Below are positions 26,004 to 39,087 of a DNA stretch of 64,000 nucleotides, in pieces. The stretch covers positions 1 through 64,000 of the forward strand of contig NZ_JAAMQI010000007.1 in assembly GCF_013523165.1 (NCBI RefSeq), in the 5' to 3' direction. How positions within the stretch are numbered: position 1 is the stretch's first letter; every line of letters begins with the position of its first letter. The notes below the pieces were generated by a model. The model saw only the letters and a program-made list of their open reading frames with translations, was not told the origin of the DNA and made no database searches. A program made the position numbers and the translations under genes. Source of the stretch: Pseudomonas entomophila. GTDB taxonomy: Bacteria; Pseudomonadota; Gammaproteobacteria; Pseudomonadales; Pseudomonadaceae.

Positions 26004-27258
26004 TGGTCGGCCCGGCCCCGGCGCGTTCATGCGCCTGGTGGCTGTCGCGAATCACCCGACGCAGCGGCCACAGGGCCAAGGCCCCGGCCACACTGGCGAT
26101 CACCGCGAAGTGCAGCAGACTGGCGCCGGCCCCGAGCATGGCCATCAGCACGCCCCCCACCCCCAGCAGCGCGATGGTGATCATGCCCAGCATCGCCGAG
26201 ACCAGGCCCTTGCTCTGATCGCTGGCGAACAGGGTCAGCCGGTACAGCACGGCATTGGCTACCCCCAGGCCCAGGGCATAGACCGTCAACCCGATCACCA
26301 GGCCGAGCACGCTCGGCCACCCCACCGTCGCCAACAGCATGGCCAGCAGGCCGGCCAGGTACGGCCATAGCGCACCTTGCACCAGCCGGTGCAGCGGGTA
26401 GCGATCCGCGATGCGGTTGATGATCAGGTTGCCGCTGATCAGCCCGGCGAAGACCGGCAGTTGCCAGAGTGCATAGGCCAGGGTGCTGAGGCCCTCATCG
26501 TGGATCAGCAGCACGGGAGACAGGCCGATCCAGCCAATCAGCGGCAAGCTGACCAGCCCCAGGGCCACGCTGCCGGCGATGAAACGACGGTTGGCCAGCA
26601 GGCGCCCATAGCCTTGCACCAGCGGCAGCACCTGGATCGGCGTGAACGGCAGGCGCGACCCGTCGCGGCGTTCCACCCCCAGGGTTTCCGGCATCAGCCG
26701 GTAGAGTGCCAGCCAGGTCAGCACCGCCCCTGCCGCGAACGCCACGAACAGCCAGCGCCAGTCGAGCCATTGCAGCATCAGGGTGCCGATCAGCGGCCCC
26801 AGCAGCGGTGACAGCAGGGCGATATTGGCCAGGAGCGCCATCATGCGCACGGCGTCGGCCTCGCTGAAGGCCTCGTTCAGCGCGGGGTAGCTGACCGTGA
26901 CGACGAAGCCCAGGCCGATGCCCTGCAACAGCCGCAGCAGGTTGAACAGACCGATGTCATGGACCCAGTAGGTCGCCAGGCAGGCGACGGCGAAACAGGC
27001 GCAGCCGCTCAGCAGCAAGGGCCGCCGGCCATAACGGTCGGCCAGCGGACCGATCAGCCATTGCAGCACCACGCCGCCGAGCAGGTACAGGTTGAGCGCG
27101 TGCGGGATGTAGTCGGGGCTGGCCTGGAGGTCGGCGACCACGACCGGCATCGCCGGCATGACGGCGTCGCTGGCCAGGTAGGTCAAGAGCTCGAAAAGCG
27201 CCAGGATCAGGCCGAAGCCCAGGGCGCGGCGTGGGGTGATGTGCAGAAGAGGCGTCAT
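25996..27258 (-). CDS. MdfA-type multidrug efflux MFS transporter
   Basis: Twelve-helix major facilitator protein of 420 residues in the inner membrane, exporting drugs by proton antiport. It closely follows the E. coli MdfA plan. TM1 contains Glu23 and Asp31 (LFELLTYLASDAVMPAM), equivalent to MdfA's Glu26 and Asp34. YLLGGVVLQWLIGPLADRYGRRP carries motif A, and TVSYPALNEAFSE follows in TM4-5. Substrates are not predictable beyond lipophilic cations and neutral drugs. It converges on ampG with no gap. Its upstream spacer contains short tandem repeats. Confidence 0.87.
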   Translation of the reverse strand: MTPLLHITPRRALGFGLILALFELLTYLASDAVMPAMPVVVADLQASPDYIPHALNLYLLGGVVLQWLIGPLADRYGRRPLLLSGCACFAVACLATYWVHDIGLFNLLRLLQGIGLGFVVTVSYPALNEAFSEADAVRMMALLANIALLSPLLGPLIGTLMLQWLDWRWLFVAFAAGAVLTWLALYRLMPETLGVERRDGSRLPFTPIQVLPLVQGYGRLLANRRFIAGSVALGLVSLPLIGWIGLSPVLLIHDEGLSTLAYALWQLPVFAGLISGNLIINRIADRYPLHRLVQGALWPYLAGLLAMLLATVGWPSVLGLVIGLTVYALGLGVANAVLYRLTLFASDQSKGLVSAMLGMITIALLGVGGVLMAMLGAGASLLHFAVIASVAGALALWPLRRVIRDSHQAHERAGAGPTTP

Positions 27259-27280
27259 GACGGGGTTCGAAGGCAGGAAG

Positions 27281-27349
27281 GTGGCGCGCAGGCTACAGGC
27301 TACGGGCCACCGGCTACAAGCAACACGCTACACGCTACACGCTACACGC
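27281..27349. repeat. Short tandem repeats before the MFS gene
   Basis: Nearly four copies of the heptamer ACACGCT (27323-27349) follow degenerate GGCTACA-like units (27291-27319). It lies in the 150-bp space between the mscS stop and the MFS start, so it may sit in the promoter or leader of the efflux gene. Copy number could vary between strains. Confidence 0.7.
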
Positions 27350-27408
27350 ACCGAGCTGTCGGTCACCTGCTTCAGCTTGTCGCCTGTCGCTTGCCGCTCA
27401 CCCTCGCA

Positions 27409-28251
27409 TCACTGCGCCACCGGCTCCTGCACCACACGGATCACCCGCTGCGGGAACGGAATGTCGATGCCTTCGGCCCGCAGACGGTCGCGGACCTGCT
27501 CGTTGAGCATGAACATCAGGCTCCAGTAGTCCGGCGTGTTGACCCAGACCCGCAGCGACAAGGTGATCGAGCTGTCGCCCAGCTCCGAGACCACGGCGGC
27601 AGGGGCTGGGTCAGGCAGCACGCGAGGGTCCTTGGCCAGGTCGAGCAGCACCTGCTGGGCCTTCTGCAGGTCGGCGTCGTAGTCGACCCCGACGTCGAAC
27701 ACCACCTTGCGCGTCGGCTGACGGTTGTAGTTGGTAATGATGCCGTTGGACAGGCTGCCGTTGGGCACGATCACGGTCTTGTTGTCACCGGTGCGCAGCA
27801 CGGTGTGGAAGATCTGGATGGTGTCGACGGTCCCGCTGACACCTTGCGCTTCAATCCAGTCGCCCAGGCGGAAAGGACGGAACAGCAGGATCAGCACTCC
27901 CCCGGCGAAGTTCGCCAGGCTGCCTTGCAACGCCAGGCCGATGGCCAGGCCCGCGGCACCGATGGCAGCGACGAAGGACGTGGTCTCGATGCCGATCATC
28001 GATGCCACGCTGACGAGCAGCAGGATCTTCAGGATGATGTTGGCCAGGGTGCTGATGAAGCCTTGCAGCGCCGGATCGGAGTGGCGCAGGCTGACCAGCT
28101 TGCCCAGGCGGGCACTCAGGCGGTTGACGATCCACCAGCCGATCGCCAGCGTTACCAGGGCCAGCAGCAGGCGGCCGCTGTACTGCACGATCAGGGGAAT
28201 CCAGCTTTGCGAGGTGCGAACCAGATGGTCCACTTCGGCGTTCAAATCCAT
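27409..28251 (-). CDS. mscS: Small-conductance mechanosensitive channel (MscS)
   Basis: MscS channel subunit of 280 residues, forming a heptamer that releases solutes on hypo-osmotic shock. Three N-terminal membrane helices end in the pore-lining TM3 (GAAGLAIGLALQGSLANFAGGVLILLFRPF), with the typical Gly/Ala packing and the QGSLANFAGG hinge. PNGSLSNGIITNYNR follows in the beta domain, and a C-terminal alpha/beta cage closes the protein. ATG 28251 opens MDLNAEVDHL; the frame upstream lies in the yajQ terminator. It is downstream of yajQ but separated from it by that terminator. Confidence 0.92.
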   Translation of the reverse strand: MDLNAEVDHLVRTSQSWIPLIVQYSGRLLLALVTLAIGWWIVNRLSARLGKLVSLRHSDPALQGFISTLANIILKILLLVSVASMIGIETTSFVAAIGAAGLAIGLALQGSLANFAGGVLILLFRPFRLGDWIEAQGVSGTVDTIQIFHTVLRTGDNKTVIVPNGSLSNGIITNYNRQPTRKVVFDVGVDYDADLQKAQQVLLDLAKDPRVLPDPAPAAVVSELGDSSITLSLRVWVNTPDYWSLMFMLNEQVRDRLRAEGIDIPFPQRVIRVVQEPVAQ

Positions 28252-28280
28252 GTAGGTCTCCCGGAATCGAGCGTCAGGAA

Positions 28281-28311
28281 CAAAAAAACAGGCCGCCTTG
28301 GGGCGGCGGCC
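28281..28311 (-). terminator. Rho-independent terminator of yajQ
   Basis: GGCCGCC (28291-28297) pairs with GGCGGCC (28305-28311). Reading the minus strand, TGTTTTTTTG follows the stem (28290-28281). It lies between yajQ and mscS. Confidence 0.85.
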
Positions 28312-28363
28312 TCGGGAAGCGGTGGACTGTGTCAGGCGGGCAAGGTTCCGACCCGGCCTGCCC

Positions 28364-28849
28364 TCAGTCGCGGAAGTTGTTGTATTGCAGCGGCATCTCG
28401 AAGTCCATGCCGCGCAGGGTGGCGATGGCCTCTTGCAGGTCGTCACGCTTCTTGCCGGTGATGCGCACCTGCTCGCCCTGAATGGCCGCCTGCACCTTGA
28501 GCTTGGCGTCCTTGACCTTGGCGACGATCTTCTTGGCCAGCTCCTTGTCGATGCCTTCGCGGAAGATCGCTTCCTGTTTCATCTCCTTGCCGGACGGATA
28601 GGCGTCCTTGACCTCGAGGCACTTGACGTCGATCTTGCGCTTGACCAGGGCCAGGCGAAGGATTTCGATCATCGCTTCAAGCTGGAACTCGGCTTCGGCC
28701 GTCAGCACGACGGTCTTGTCCTTTTCCTTGAATTCGAAGTTGCCCTTGCCCTTGAGGTCGTAACGGCGATCGAGCTCCTTGATGGCGTTGTCGACCGCGT
28801 TGTGCACCTCGTGCTTGTCCAGTTCCGATACCACGTCGAACGAAGGCAT
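28364..28849 (-). CDS. yajQ: YajQ family nucleotide-binding protein
   Basis: Cytosolic protein of 161 residues of the UPF0234/YajQ family, two RRM-like halves. It starts [20 protein letters not shown] and ends FRD, with [17 protein letters not shown] and the conserved [19 protein letters not shown]. Members bind nucleotides, and some (Xanthomonas XC_3703) are c-di-GMP receptors acting on virulence genes. bifA in the same window degrades c-di-GMP, but the two are 19 kb apart and no direct link is shown. It is transcribed alone; panE is divergent 104 bp away. Confidence 0.93.
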   Translation of the reverse strand: MPSFDVVSELDKHEVHNAVDNAIKELDRRYDLKGKGNFEFKEKDKTVVLTAEAEFQLEAMIEILRLALVKRKIDVKCLEVKDAYPSGKEMKQEAIFREGIDKELAKKIVAKVKDAKLKVQAAIQGEQVRITGKKRDDLQEAIATLRGMDFEMPLQYNNFRD

Positions 28850-28911
28850 GCTGCTCTCCAGATGTGCGCGCCCCTCGCATCGAGACCGACGATGGAGCGC
28901 GTGGGGATTGA

Positions 28912-29871
<960 letters not shown>

Positions 29872-29908
29872 CGGCCCGCCCTCCACCTTGACGGACAGTG
29901 CCACGCCC

Positions 29909-31936
29909 ATGACCTTGCGCCAACGTCTGGAAAACCTCCCGGTCGGGCAGAAACTGCTGGCGGCCTTGCTGGTTCTGCTGGTGACCATCCTGGTGGTCGC
30001 CAACCTGACCTTCATCAGCGCGGCCTACTGGATCACCCAGGAAAGCATGGCCCCTCAGGCCCTGCAGACCCTCGGGCGACTGGTCGCCAACCCTCAGCTG
30101 TCGGCGCGCGCGGGCGAATCGCCCGCCTCCGCCACTGCGCTGCTCGACACATTGCACGACTACGCTCCGTTGCGCGCAGGCGCGATCTACGGCAGCGACG
30201 GGCGCCTGCTGGCGCAGATCCAGCACGGCGAGCCACTGGCCCTGCCCAAGCGCTACCGCAACGTCGAGGCCTGGCGCCTGACCGAGTTCCGCAGCACCCA
30301 GCTGGTCCGCCTGCCACGCCCTGGCAGCCCACCGTCGCACTTGTTGCTGGTGGCCAGCAGCGAGTTGCCCACGGCGTTCTACACCGGCACCCTGACCGCC
30401 AGCCTGGGCATCCTGGTCTTCAGCGTCCTGCTCTGGCTGGTCGTGGCCCGACAGATCAAGCGCCTGGTCACCCAACCGATTCACCAGCTCGAAGAACTCA
30501 GCCGCCAGGTGACCCGCGAAGAGAGCTACGCGTTGCGCGCCCGGCCCGGCAACGACGACGAGATCGGCAGCCTGGCCCAGGCCTTCAACACCATGCTGTC
30601 ACGCATCGAGGCGCGTGAGCAGCAGCTCAAGCGTGCCCGTGACGAGTTCCAGTCGGCCTTCGACCAGGCCCAGGGGCTGGCCGAGGAAACGCGCCACACC
30701 AACCGCAAGCTGGAGCTGGAAGTCCAGGTGCGCAGCAAGATCGAAAAGAAGCTCACCGGTTTCCAGAACTACCTCAACAGCATCATCGACTCGATGCCGT
30801 CGGCACTGATCGCGCTCGACGAGCAACTCTACGTGACCCAGTGGAACCAGGAAGCCACGGCTCTCTCCGGCACGCGCCTGGACGAAGCGCTGAATCAACC
30901 GGTGTTCCTCGCCTTCGAGCCGCTCAAGCCGTTCCTGCCGCAGCTCAGGGCCAGCGTGCAGCAGCATCGGGTCGAGAAGATCGAGCGGGTCACCTGGCCC
31001 AAGCACGACGAGCCGCGTCACTATGCCCTGACGTTCTACCCCCTGACCGGCGGTGGCGGCCGTGGCGTGGTGATCCGGATCGACGACATCACCCAGCGGT
31101 TGTCGCTGGAAGAGATGATGGTGCAGTCGGAGAAGATGCTGTCGGTGGGCGGCCTGGCCGCCGGGATGGCGCACGAGATCAACAACCCGCTCGGCGCGAT
31201 CGTGCACAACGTGCAGAACATCCGTCGCCGCCTCTCCCCCGAGTTGCCGCGCAACCTGGAGCAGGCCGAGGCGCTGCAGCTGGACCTGGCCGACATCCAT
31301 CGCTACCTGGAAGCGCGCGACATTCCGCAACTGCTCGACGGCATCCAGCAGGCGGGCGGGCGGGCAGCCAAGATCGTCACGCACATGCTCAACTTCAGCC
31401 GTCGCAGCGATCGGCAACTGGTGCCCTGCGACCTGGCGGCCTTGATCGACCAGGCCGTGGAGATCGCGAGCAACGATTTCGACCTGACCATCGGCTTCGA
31501 CTTCAAGGGCCAGTCGATCGTGCGTCAGTTCGACCCTGAGCTGGGGCCGGTGCCCTGCACGGCGAACGAGCTGGAACAGGTGCTGCTCAACCTGCTGAAG
31601 AATGCCGCACAGGCCATCCATCAACGGCCCGAGGGCGGCGAGCCGGGACGGATCATCCTGCGGACACGGCTCAACCCGCCCTGGGCGGAGATCCAGGTCG
31701 AGGATAATGGCGTCGGCATGCCGGAGGCCGTACGCAAACGCACCTTCGAACCGTTCTTCACCACCAAGGAGATCGGCCAGGGCACCGGGCTGGGGTTGTC
31801 CGTGTCCTACTTCATCATCACCAACAATCACAAAGGGCAGATGGAAGTGCATTCGGCGCCTGGCCAGGGCACCTGCTTCACGCTGCGGCTGCCCCTGGGC
31901 ACGCCAGCGCTGCCCGCGGACTCCGAGGAATCGTGA
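29909..31936 (+). CDS. Orphan membrane sensor histidine kinase (HAMP-PAS)
   Basis: Sensor kinase of 675 residues. It has TM1 (about 16-38), a periplasmic domain of about 110 residues, TM2 (about 155-175), HAMP, a coiled coil ([20 protein letters not shown]), a PAS domain ([16 protein letters not shown]), HisKA with His422 ([16 protein letters not shown]), and HATPase ([32 protein letters not shown]). ATG 29909 is taken over a TTG at 29888. The HEINNP type resembles NtrB-like or PA4398 kinases; PA4398, at the same locus as I remember it, affects swarming and biofilm. No response regulator is adjacent, so the partner is unknown. Confidence 0.88.
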   Translation: MTLRQRLENLPVGQKLLAALLVLLVTILVVANLTFISAAYWITQESMAPQALQTLGRLVANPQLSARAGESPASATALLDTLHDYAPLRAGAIYGSDGRLLAQIQHGEPLALPKRYRNVEAWRLTEFRSTQLVRLPRPGSPPSHLLLVASSELPTAFYTGTLTASLGILVFSVLLWLVVARQIKRLVTQPIHQLEELSRQVTREESYALRARPGNDDEIGSLAQAFNTMLSRIEAREQQLKRARDEFQSAFDQAQGLAEETRHTNRKLELEVQVRSKIEKKLTGFQNYLNSIIDSMPSALIALDEQLYVTQWNQEATALSGTRLDEALNQPVFLAFEPLKPFLPQLRASVQQHRVEKIERVTWPKHDEPRHYALTFYPLTGGGGRGVVIRIDDITQRLSLEEMMVQSEKMLSVGGLAAGMAHEINNPLGAIVHNVQNIRRRLSPELPRNLEQAEALQLDLADIHRYLEARDIPQLLDGIQQAGGRAAKIVTHMLNFSRRSDRQLVPCDLAALIDQAVEIASNDFDLTIGFDFKGQSIVRQFDPELGPVPCTANELEQVLLNLLKNAAQAIHQRPEGGEPGRIILRTRLNPPWAEIQVEDNGVGMPEAVRKRTFEPFFTTKEIGQGTGLGLSVSYFIITNNHKGQMEVHSAPGQGTCFTLRLPLGTPALPADSEES

Positions 31937-31937
31937 C

Positions 31938-32504
31938 ATGGGCTTTCGGCTTTCCAAGATCTACACACGCACCGGCGACAAGGGCGAGACCGGCCTGGGC
32001 GATGGCCGCCGCGTGCCCAAGGATCACCCCCGCATCGAAGCCATCGGCGAGGTGGACAGCCTGAACAGCCAGCTCGGCCTGTTGCTGGCCGGCCTGGCCG
32101 ACGCAGGCCTGAGCGAGGTGAGCGACGTCCTGGCGCCCTGCCAGCACCGGTTGTTCGACCTGGGCGGCGAACTGGCGATGCCCAGCTACCAGGCACTGGA
32201 CACAGCTGAGGTCGAGCGGCTGGAGGCGGCGATCGACCACTGGAACGACGAGCTGGGGCCGTTGGAGAACTTCATCCTGCCGGGCGGCTCGGCGCTGGTG
32301 GCCCAGGCCCATGTGTGCCGCAGCCTGGCGCGCACGGCCGAGCGGCGTTGCCAGCAGCTCAATCAGGTGGAGCCGTTGGCCGGGGTGGGGTTGGCCTACG
32401 TGAACCGTTTGTCGGACCTGCTGTTCGTGGCCGCGCGAATCATCGGGCGGCGCCAGGGCGTGGACGAGGTGTTGTGGCAGGCGGCGAAGCGGGCGCCGCG
32501 TTGA
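31938..32504 (+). CDS. PduO-type cob(I)alamin adenosyltransferase
   Basis: ATP:corrinoid adenosyltransferase of 188 residues, converting cob(I)alamin and ATP to adenosylcobalamin. The PduO N-terminal P-loop-like motif is KIYTRTGDKGETGLGDG, followed by HPRIEAIGEVDSLNSQLG and, later, AHVCRSLARTAERRC and YVNRLSDLLFVAAR, all family hallmarks for ATP and trimer contacts. It starts one base after the stop of the sensor kinase, so the two are cotranscribed. Functional linkage to the kinase is not obvious. The separate CobA/BtuR family is excluded by the motifs. Confidence 0.93.
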   Translation: MGFRLSKIYTRTGDKGETGLGDGRRVPKDHPRIEAIGEVDSLNSQLGLLLAGLADAGLSEVSDVLAPCQHRLFDLGGELAMPSYQALDTAEVERLEAAIDHWNDELGPLENFILPGGSALVAQAHVCRSLARTAERRCQQLNQVEPLAGVGLAYVNRLSDLLFVAARIIGRRQGVDEVLWQAAKRAPR

Positions 32505-32946
32505 GGGGCCCAGTCGCGGCCGGTCCGGCATCAAAACAGCGCTACACCATCTGAACGGCCTTTCAGGCCTGGCAGACCGAAGAACGCCTTTTTTGGGAGT
32601 CCGCCCGCCGCCTTGGCGCCGCGCTGTCGCGCAGAGAACATGGCGATAGCTGGCAGGATCCGGGGCTTTACTGCTAATCGATTTTAGGGCCGCTTTGCGG
32701 CCCATCGCGGCCGGTCCGGCGCCCCGGCTGGGGCCGCTCCTACACCCGTAGCCCCACTGCGGGGTTGCAGGCTATCGCGGTCACCTGTGCGGCCCCTGTG
32801 CCGCGATTGGGCCCGCAGGGCCCACAAAGCTCTGTAACTAATTCATTTAAAATCAACAATTTAACTTATGTTCTATGAGAGGGTCCACACCCTCTGTCAG
32901 CACAAACCGTCGCCCGTAGCGCCTCTCACGACCTGCAGGCGCGTCT
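32505..32946. repeat. Gene-free spacer with degenerate palindromic modules
   Basis: These 442 bases hold no convincing gene. At 32505-32531 is a partial GGGCCCAGTCGCGGCCGGTCCGGC module. The main composite repeat (about 32687-32823) has a left arm ending in GGGGCCGCTCC, the TACACCCGTAGCC core, and a right arm GCGGCCCC...GGGCCCAC, a diverged relative of the perfect inverted repeat at 22686-22814. An A/T-rich stretch follows (32833-32877). A perfect hairpin AGAGGGT (32878-32884) / ACCCTCT (32889-32895) lies 52 bp beyond the Nudix gene stop and may end its transcript, although no U-tract is adjacent. Confidence 0.6.
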
Positions 32947-33891
32947 TCACTCCGCCGGCCAGAACGCCCGAATGCCCGCCACGCCCTGTGCGCCGATCTC
33001 ACGGGCACGCGCGCTGTCCTGCGGCCCCACGCCACCGAGCAGAAACACCGGCTGTGCGCACCCGTCGATGAGCCGCTGGGCCATCTCCCACCCCAACGGG
33101 GTCGCCTCAGGGTGGGTCTGGGTCGCCTGCACCGGCGAAAGCGTCACGAAGTCCACGCCCATCTGGCGCGCCAGGCTCAGTTCTTCCTCATCGTGGCAGG
33201 AGGCCGCCAACCAGCGATCGACCGGGAACGGTCGACCCTTGGCCGCGTACTTGCGCAACTGCTGCGCAGTCAGATGCCAGCCAGCCGACGGGAAATCGCC
33301 CAGCCACTCCAGAGGCCCCTTGAGCATGAGCTGCGCCTTGCCCGCGCACAGACCGATGGCGTCCACCGCCACGTCCCGGTACTTGGGGTCGTACAGGTCC
33401 GGGGCGCGCAGCTGGATGAGCTTGCAGCCTTGTGCCACGGCCTGGCGGATGCCGCGCAGGAGCGCCGGCACGTCGAGCCCGTCCGGTGTGATCAGGTACT
33501 GGTCGGGAAGGCGTGCAGCGGCGACGATCGCCTTGTTGGCTTCCGGGAAGGCATAGTCGCCCAGCGCCCTGGGCGACACCCAGGCCACAGGCTGACCTTC
33601 GGCGCCATGGGGTTCGCCTTCGAATGCCTCCACCTCGTGCACGTCGAGCAGGATCTGCTTGTCGGCGTAGTCGTGACGCACCTTGATCAACGGCTTGGCG
33701 CGCACCACGCGAATCCCCAGCTCCTCGTGCAGCTCGCGGCCCAGGGCGGCGCCGACGTCCTCACCCTCCTCGACCTTGCCGCCCGGAAATTCCCACAGCC
33801 CGCCCTGGTGCTGCGTCTCGGCGCGGCGGGCGATCAGAATACGCCCGTCCTCGCCACGGATGACCGCTGCAGCGACATGGATCCGTTTCAT
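32947..33891 (-). CDS. mutT: Nudix hydrolase fused to ThiE-like domain (MutT)
   Basis: Two-domain protein of 314 residues. The N-terminal MutT domain removes 8-oxo-dGTP; the Nudix box (38-60, GKVEEGEDVGAALGRELHEE) keeps the REx2EE catalytic residues. The C-terminal half (about 140-314) resembles a thiamine-phosphate synthase barrel (LIQLRAPDLYDPKY, GWHLTAQQLRK, ASCHDEEEL, VDFVTLSPVQATQTHP, VFLLGGVGPQD). This fusion is standard in Pseudomonas MutT. Whether the ThiE-like part is catalytic is not known; no thiamine genes are nearby. ATG 33891 begins MKRIHVAAAVIRG; the 69-codon upstream extension is Pro/His/Cys-rich and looks noncoding. It lies downstream of argJ on the same strand. Confidence 0.9.
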   Translation of the reverse strand: MKRIHVAAAVIRGEDGRILIARRAETQHQGGLWEFPGGKVEEGEDVGAALGRELHEELGIRVVRAKPLIKVRHDYADKQILLDVHEVEAFEGEPHGAEGQPVAWVSPRALGDYAFPEANKAIVAAARLPDQYLITPDGLDVPALLRGIRQAVAQGCKLIQLRAPDLYDPKYRDVAVDAIGLCAGKAQLMLKGPLEWLGDFPSAGWHLTAQQLRKYAAKGRPFPVDRWLAASCHDEEELSLARQMGVDFVTLSPVQATQTHPEATPLGWEMAQRLIDGCAQPVFLLGGVGPQDSARAREIGAQGVAGIRAFWPAE

Positions 33892-34126
33892 TGCGTGCCC
33901 TCCCGGCGGCCTTGGGCAGGGCCTGAGGCAAGGTTCGTGGAGGACGTCGGGCGGCCGGCCCGCGGTGAACGCGCATGAGGCGTGTGTAGCGCAGGGCCGA
34001 CAGTCAGGTGATGGCGCATGGGAGACTCCCTGGGATGGCACAGACGATGGGACAGACGGGCCACAGGCCCGATGCCCGTCGCCGCGACCGTGGACCACGG
34101 GCGGCGAACGGGCGAAGGAGAACCGA

Positions 34127-35344
34127 TCAGGTCCGGTATTCGGCGTTGATCTTCACGTACTCATGGGAGAGGTCGGTGGTCCAGATCGTCTCGCTGCACG
34201 CGCCACGGCCCAGGTCGATGCGGATGGTGATCTCTTCCTGCGCCATGACCGCGGCGCCCTGCTCTTCCGTGTAGCTCGGGCTGCGGCAGCCCTGGCTGGC
34301 AATGCACACTTCGCCCAGGTACACGTCGATCAGGCTGACGTCCAGTTCCGGTACGCCGGCACGGCCCACGGCAGCCAGGATGCGGCCCCAGTTGGGGTCG
34401 GAAGCGAACAGCGCGGTCTTGATCAGCGGCGAGTGCGCCACGGCATAGCCGACGTCCAGGCATTCCTGATGAGTGCCGCCACCGTTGACCTGCACGGTGA
34501 CGAACTTGGTGGCGCCCTCGCCGTCACGGACGATGGCCTGGGCCACCTCCATGCAGACCTCGAACACGGCGGCCTTCAAGGCCTCGAACAGGGGGCCGCT
34601 GGCGTCGGTGATTTCCGGCAGGTCGGCCTTGCCCGTGGCGATCAGCATGCAGCAGTCGTTGGTCGAGGTATCGCCGTCGATGGTGATGCGGTTGAACGAC
34701 TTGTTGGCGCCGTCGAGCATCAGGTCTTTCAGCACACCGGGGGCGACCTTGGCGTCGGTGGCGATGTAACCGAGCATGGTGGCCATGTTCGGGCGGATCA
34801 TGCCCGCGCCCTTGCTGATGCCGGTCACGGTGACGGTGATGCCCTCGTGCTGGAACTGACGGCTGGCGCCCTTGGGCAGGGTATCGGTGGTCATGATGCC
34901 AGTGGCGGCGTCGGCCCAGTTGTCTTCCGACAGGTCATCCAGCGCCGCCTGCAGGGCGCCTTCGATCTTTTCCACCTGCAAGGGCTCGCCGATCACGCCC
35001 GTGGAGAACGGCAGAACCGCGCTGGCCTCGACGCCTGCCAGGTCGGCCAGGGCCGCGCAGGTGCGCTCGGCGGCGGCCAGGCCAGGTGCGCCGGTGCCGG
35101 CGTTGGCATTGCCGGTGTTGGTCAGCAGGTAACGCACGGTGCCCTGCACCCGCTGCTTGGCCAGGATGACCGGCGCAGCGCAGAACGCGTTGAGGGTGAA
35201 CACACCGGCCACGCTGGCGCCTTCGGCGCAGCGCATGACGACCACATCCTTGCGTCCGGGACGCTTGATGCCCGCTGAAGCGATGCCGAGTTCGAAACCG
35301 GGAACCGGGTGCAAGGTAGGCAGGGGACCAAGACCAACAGCCAT
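34127..35344 (-). CDS. argJ: Bifunctional ornithine/glutamate N-acetyltransferase ArgJ
   Basis: Arginine biosynthesis enzyme of 405 residues that transfers acetyl from N-acetylornithine to glutamate. In bifunctional forms it also uses acetyl-CoA. It is a self-cleaving Ntn-type enzyme: the Ala188-Thr189 junction in [15 protein letters not shown] is the cleavage site, and Thr189 becomes the nucleophile. [10 protein letters not shown] (about 111-120) forms the oxyanion hole. The TSTNDCC equivalent appears as [10 protein letters not shown]. It starts at ATG 35344 with an AGGAGC site. It follows secA on the same strand after 124 bp. Confidence 0.95.
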   Translation of the reverse strand: MAVGLGPLPTLHPVPGFELGIASAGIKRPGRKDVVVMRCAEGASVAGVFTLNAFCAAPVILAKQRVQGTVRYLLTNTGNANAGTGAPGLAAAERTCAALADLAGVEASAVLPFSTGVIGEPLQVEKIEGALQAALDDLSEDNWADAATGIMTTDTLPKGASRQFQHEGITVTVTGISKGAGMIRPNMATMLGYIATDAKVAPGVLKDLMLDGANKSFNRITIDGDTSTNDCCMLIATGKADLPEITDASGPLFEALKAAVFEVCMEVAQAIVRDGEGATKFVTVQVNGGGTHQECLDVGYAVAHSPLIKTALFASDPNWGRILAAVGRAGVPELDVSLIDVYLGEVCIASQGCRSPSYTEEQGAAVMAQEEITIRIDLGRGACSETIWTTDLSHEYVKINAEYRT

Positions 35345-35468
35345 GAAAGCGCTCCTAGGTAGATAGATCGCACAGAGTAAGACGAAGCAGTAGAAGGAAC
35401 AACGCCGCGGCGGTCGAAACCGGCGCGGCGCAGTGTTCAGTCGCGGGATGTCGCGCTGTCAGGCCTGA

Positions 35469-38207
<2,739 letters not shown>

Positions 38208-39087
38208 ATCGGCAGGATCTTCCACACGTGGGGATGGAGGGCGGCCCCGTGAAGTCGCCCGTGCAGCCGGAGGCCGCATGCGAACGAGCATTCTACCCGG
38301 AAACGATGGTGAGGAAAGTGGCGGATGTCCACGATACTGGCACAGCGCTGTGACGGGGCCCTTGTAAGATAGGGACGAATCGGGGGAGTTCAAGGTGCGA
38401 GGAAAAAGCGGTGAGCGGAGAGCCTGACGCCGATCAATGAAGTCCATCCTGTGGGAGCGGGCTTGCCCGCGAGGCAGGCGCCGCCTGATCGGGCGCTATC
38501 GCTGGCAAGCCAGCTCCTACTGGCCCTCATTCCAGGCAACCGCCAGGCATCAGCCTACTGACCAGTCCATCCTGTGGGAGCGGGCTTGCCCGCGAGGCAG
38601 GCACCGCCTGATCGGGCGCTATCGCTGGCAAGCCAGCTCCCACTGGCCCTCATTCCAGGCAACCGCCAGGCATCAGCCTATTGACCAGTCCATCCTGTGG
38701 GAGCGGGCTTGCCCGCGAGGCAGGCGCCGCCTGATCGGACGCTATCGCTGGCAAGCCAGCTCCTACTGGCCCTTATTCCAGGCAACCGCCAGGCATCAGC
38801 CTACTGACCAGTCCATCCTGTGGGAGCGGGCTTGCCCGCGAGGCAGGCACCGCCTGATCGGGCGCTATCGCTGGCAAGCCAGCTCCTACTGGCCCTCATT
38901 CCAGGCAACCGCCAGGCATCAGCCTACTGGCCCTCATTCCAAGCAACCGCCAGGCATCAGCCTACTGACCAGTCCATCCTGTGGGAGCGGGCTTGCCCGC
39001 GAGGCAGGCAGTGCTCAGCTTGCCGCTCCGCTTCCCACCTCCCCGTCTGATAAGCTACCCCCACTTCCACGTCGGTTACTCCATCCC
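38208..39087. repeat. 123-bp REP-pair tandem array between secA and dciA
   Basis: An 880-base gap. Bases 38208-38442 are the secA 5' region; no clear promoter is seen. From 38443 four tandem units follow: 38443-38565, 38566-38688 and 38689-38811 (each 123 bp), then 38812-38972 (161 bp, with an internal 38-bp duplication of GGCCCTCATTCCAGGCAACC...), and a truncated fifth unit 38973-39009. Each unit starts TCCATCCTGTGGGAGCGGGC and contains two 22-base inverted arms (38451-38472 and 38499-38520 in unit 1), differing at only three positions. This is a REP pair. Units 1/3 share GGCGCCGCC and 2/4 share GGCACCGCC, implying a two-unit duplication. Confidence 0.95.

Noticed and set aside
32505..32946. 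Cobalamin riboswitch near the adenosyltransferase
   Set aside because: The spacer is downstream of that gene and shows palindromic repeats rather than a B12-box.
32853..33035. 60-codon minus-strand frame at the 3' end of the Nudix gene
   Set aside because: Overlaps mutT out of frame and a hairpin; no ribosome site or family.
33892..34098. 69-codon N-terminal extension of MutT
   Set aside because: Pro/Cys/His-rich, no ribosome site, and absent from the normal MutT start MKRIHVAAAVIRG.
38443..39009. CRISPR array
   Set aside because: Units are 123-bp head-to-tail copies with near-identical sequence throughout; there are no short repeats with unique spacers and no cas genes.
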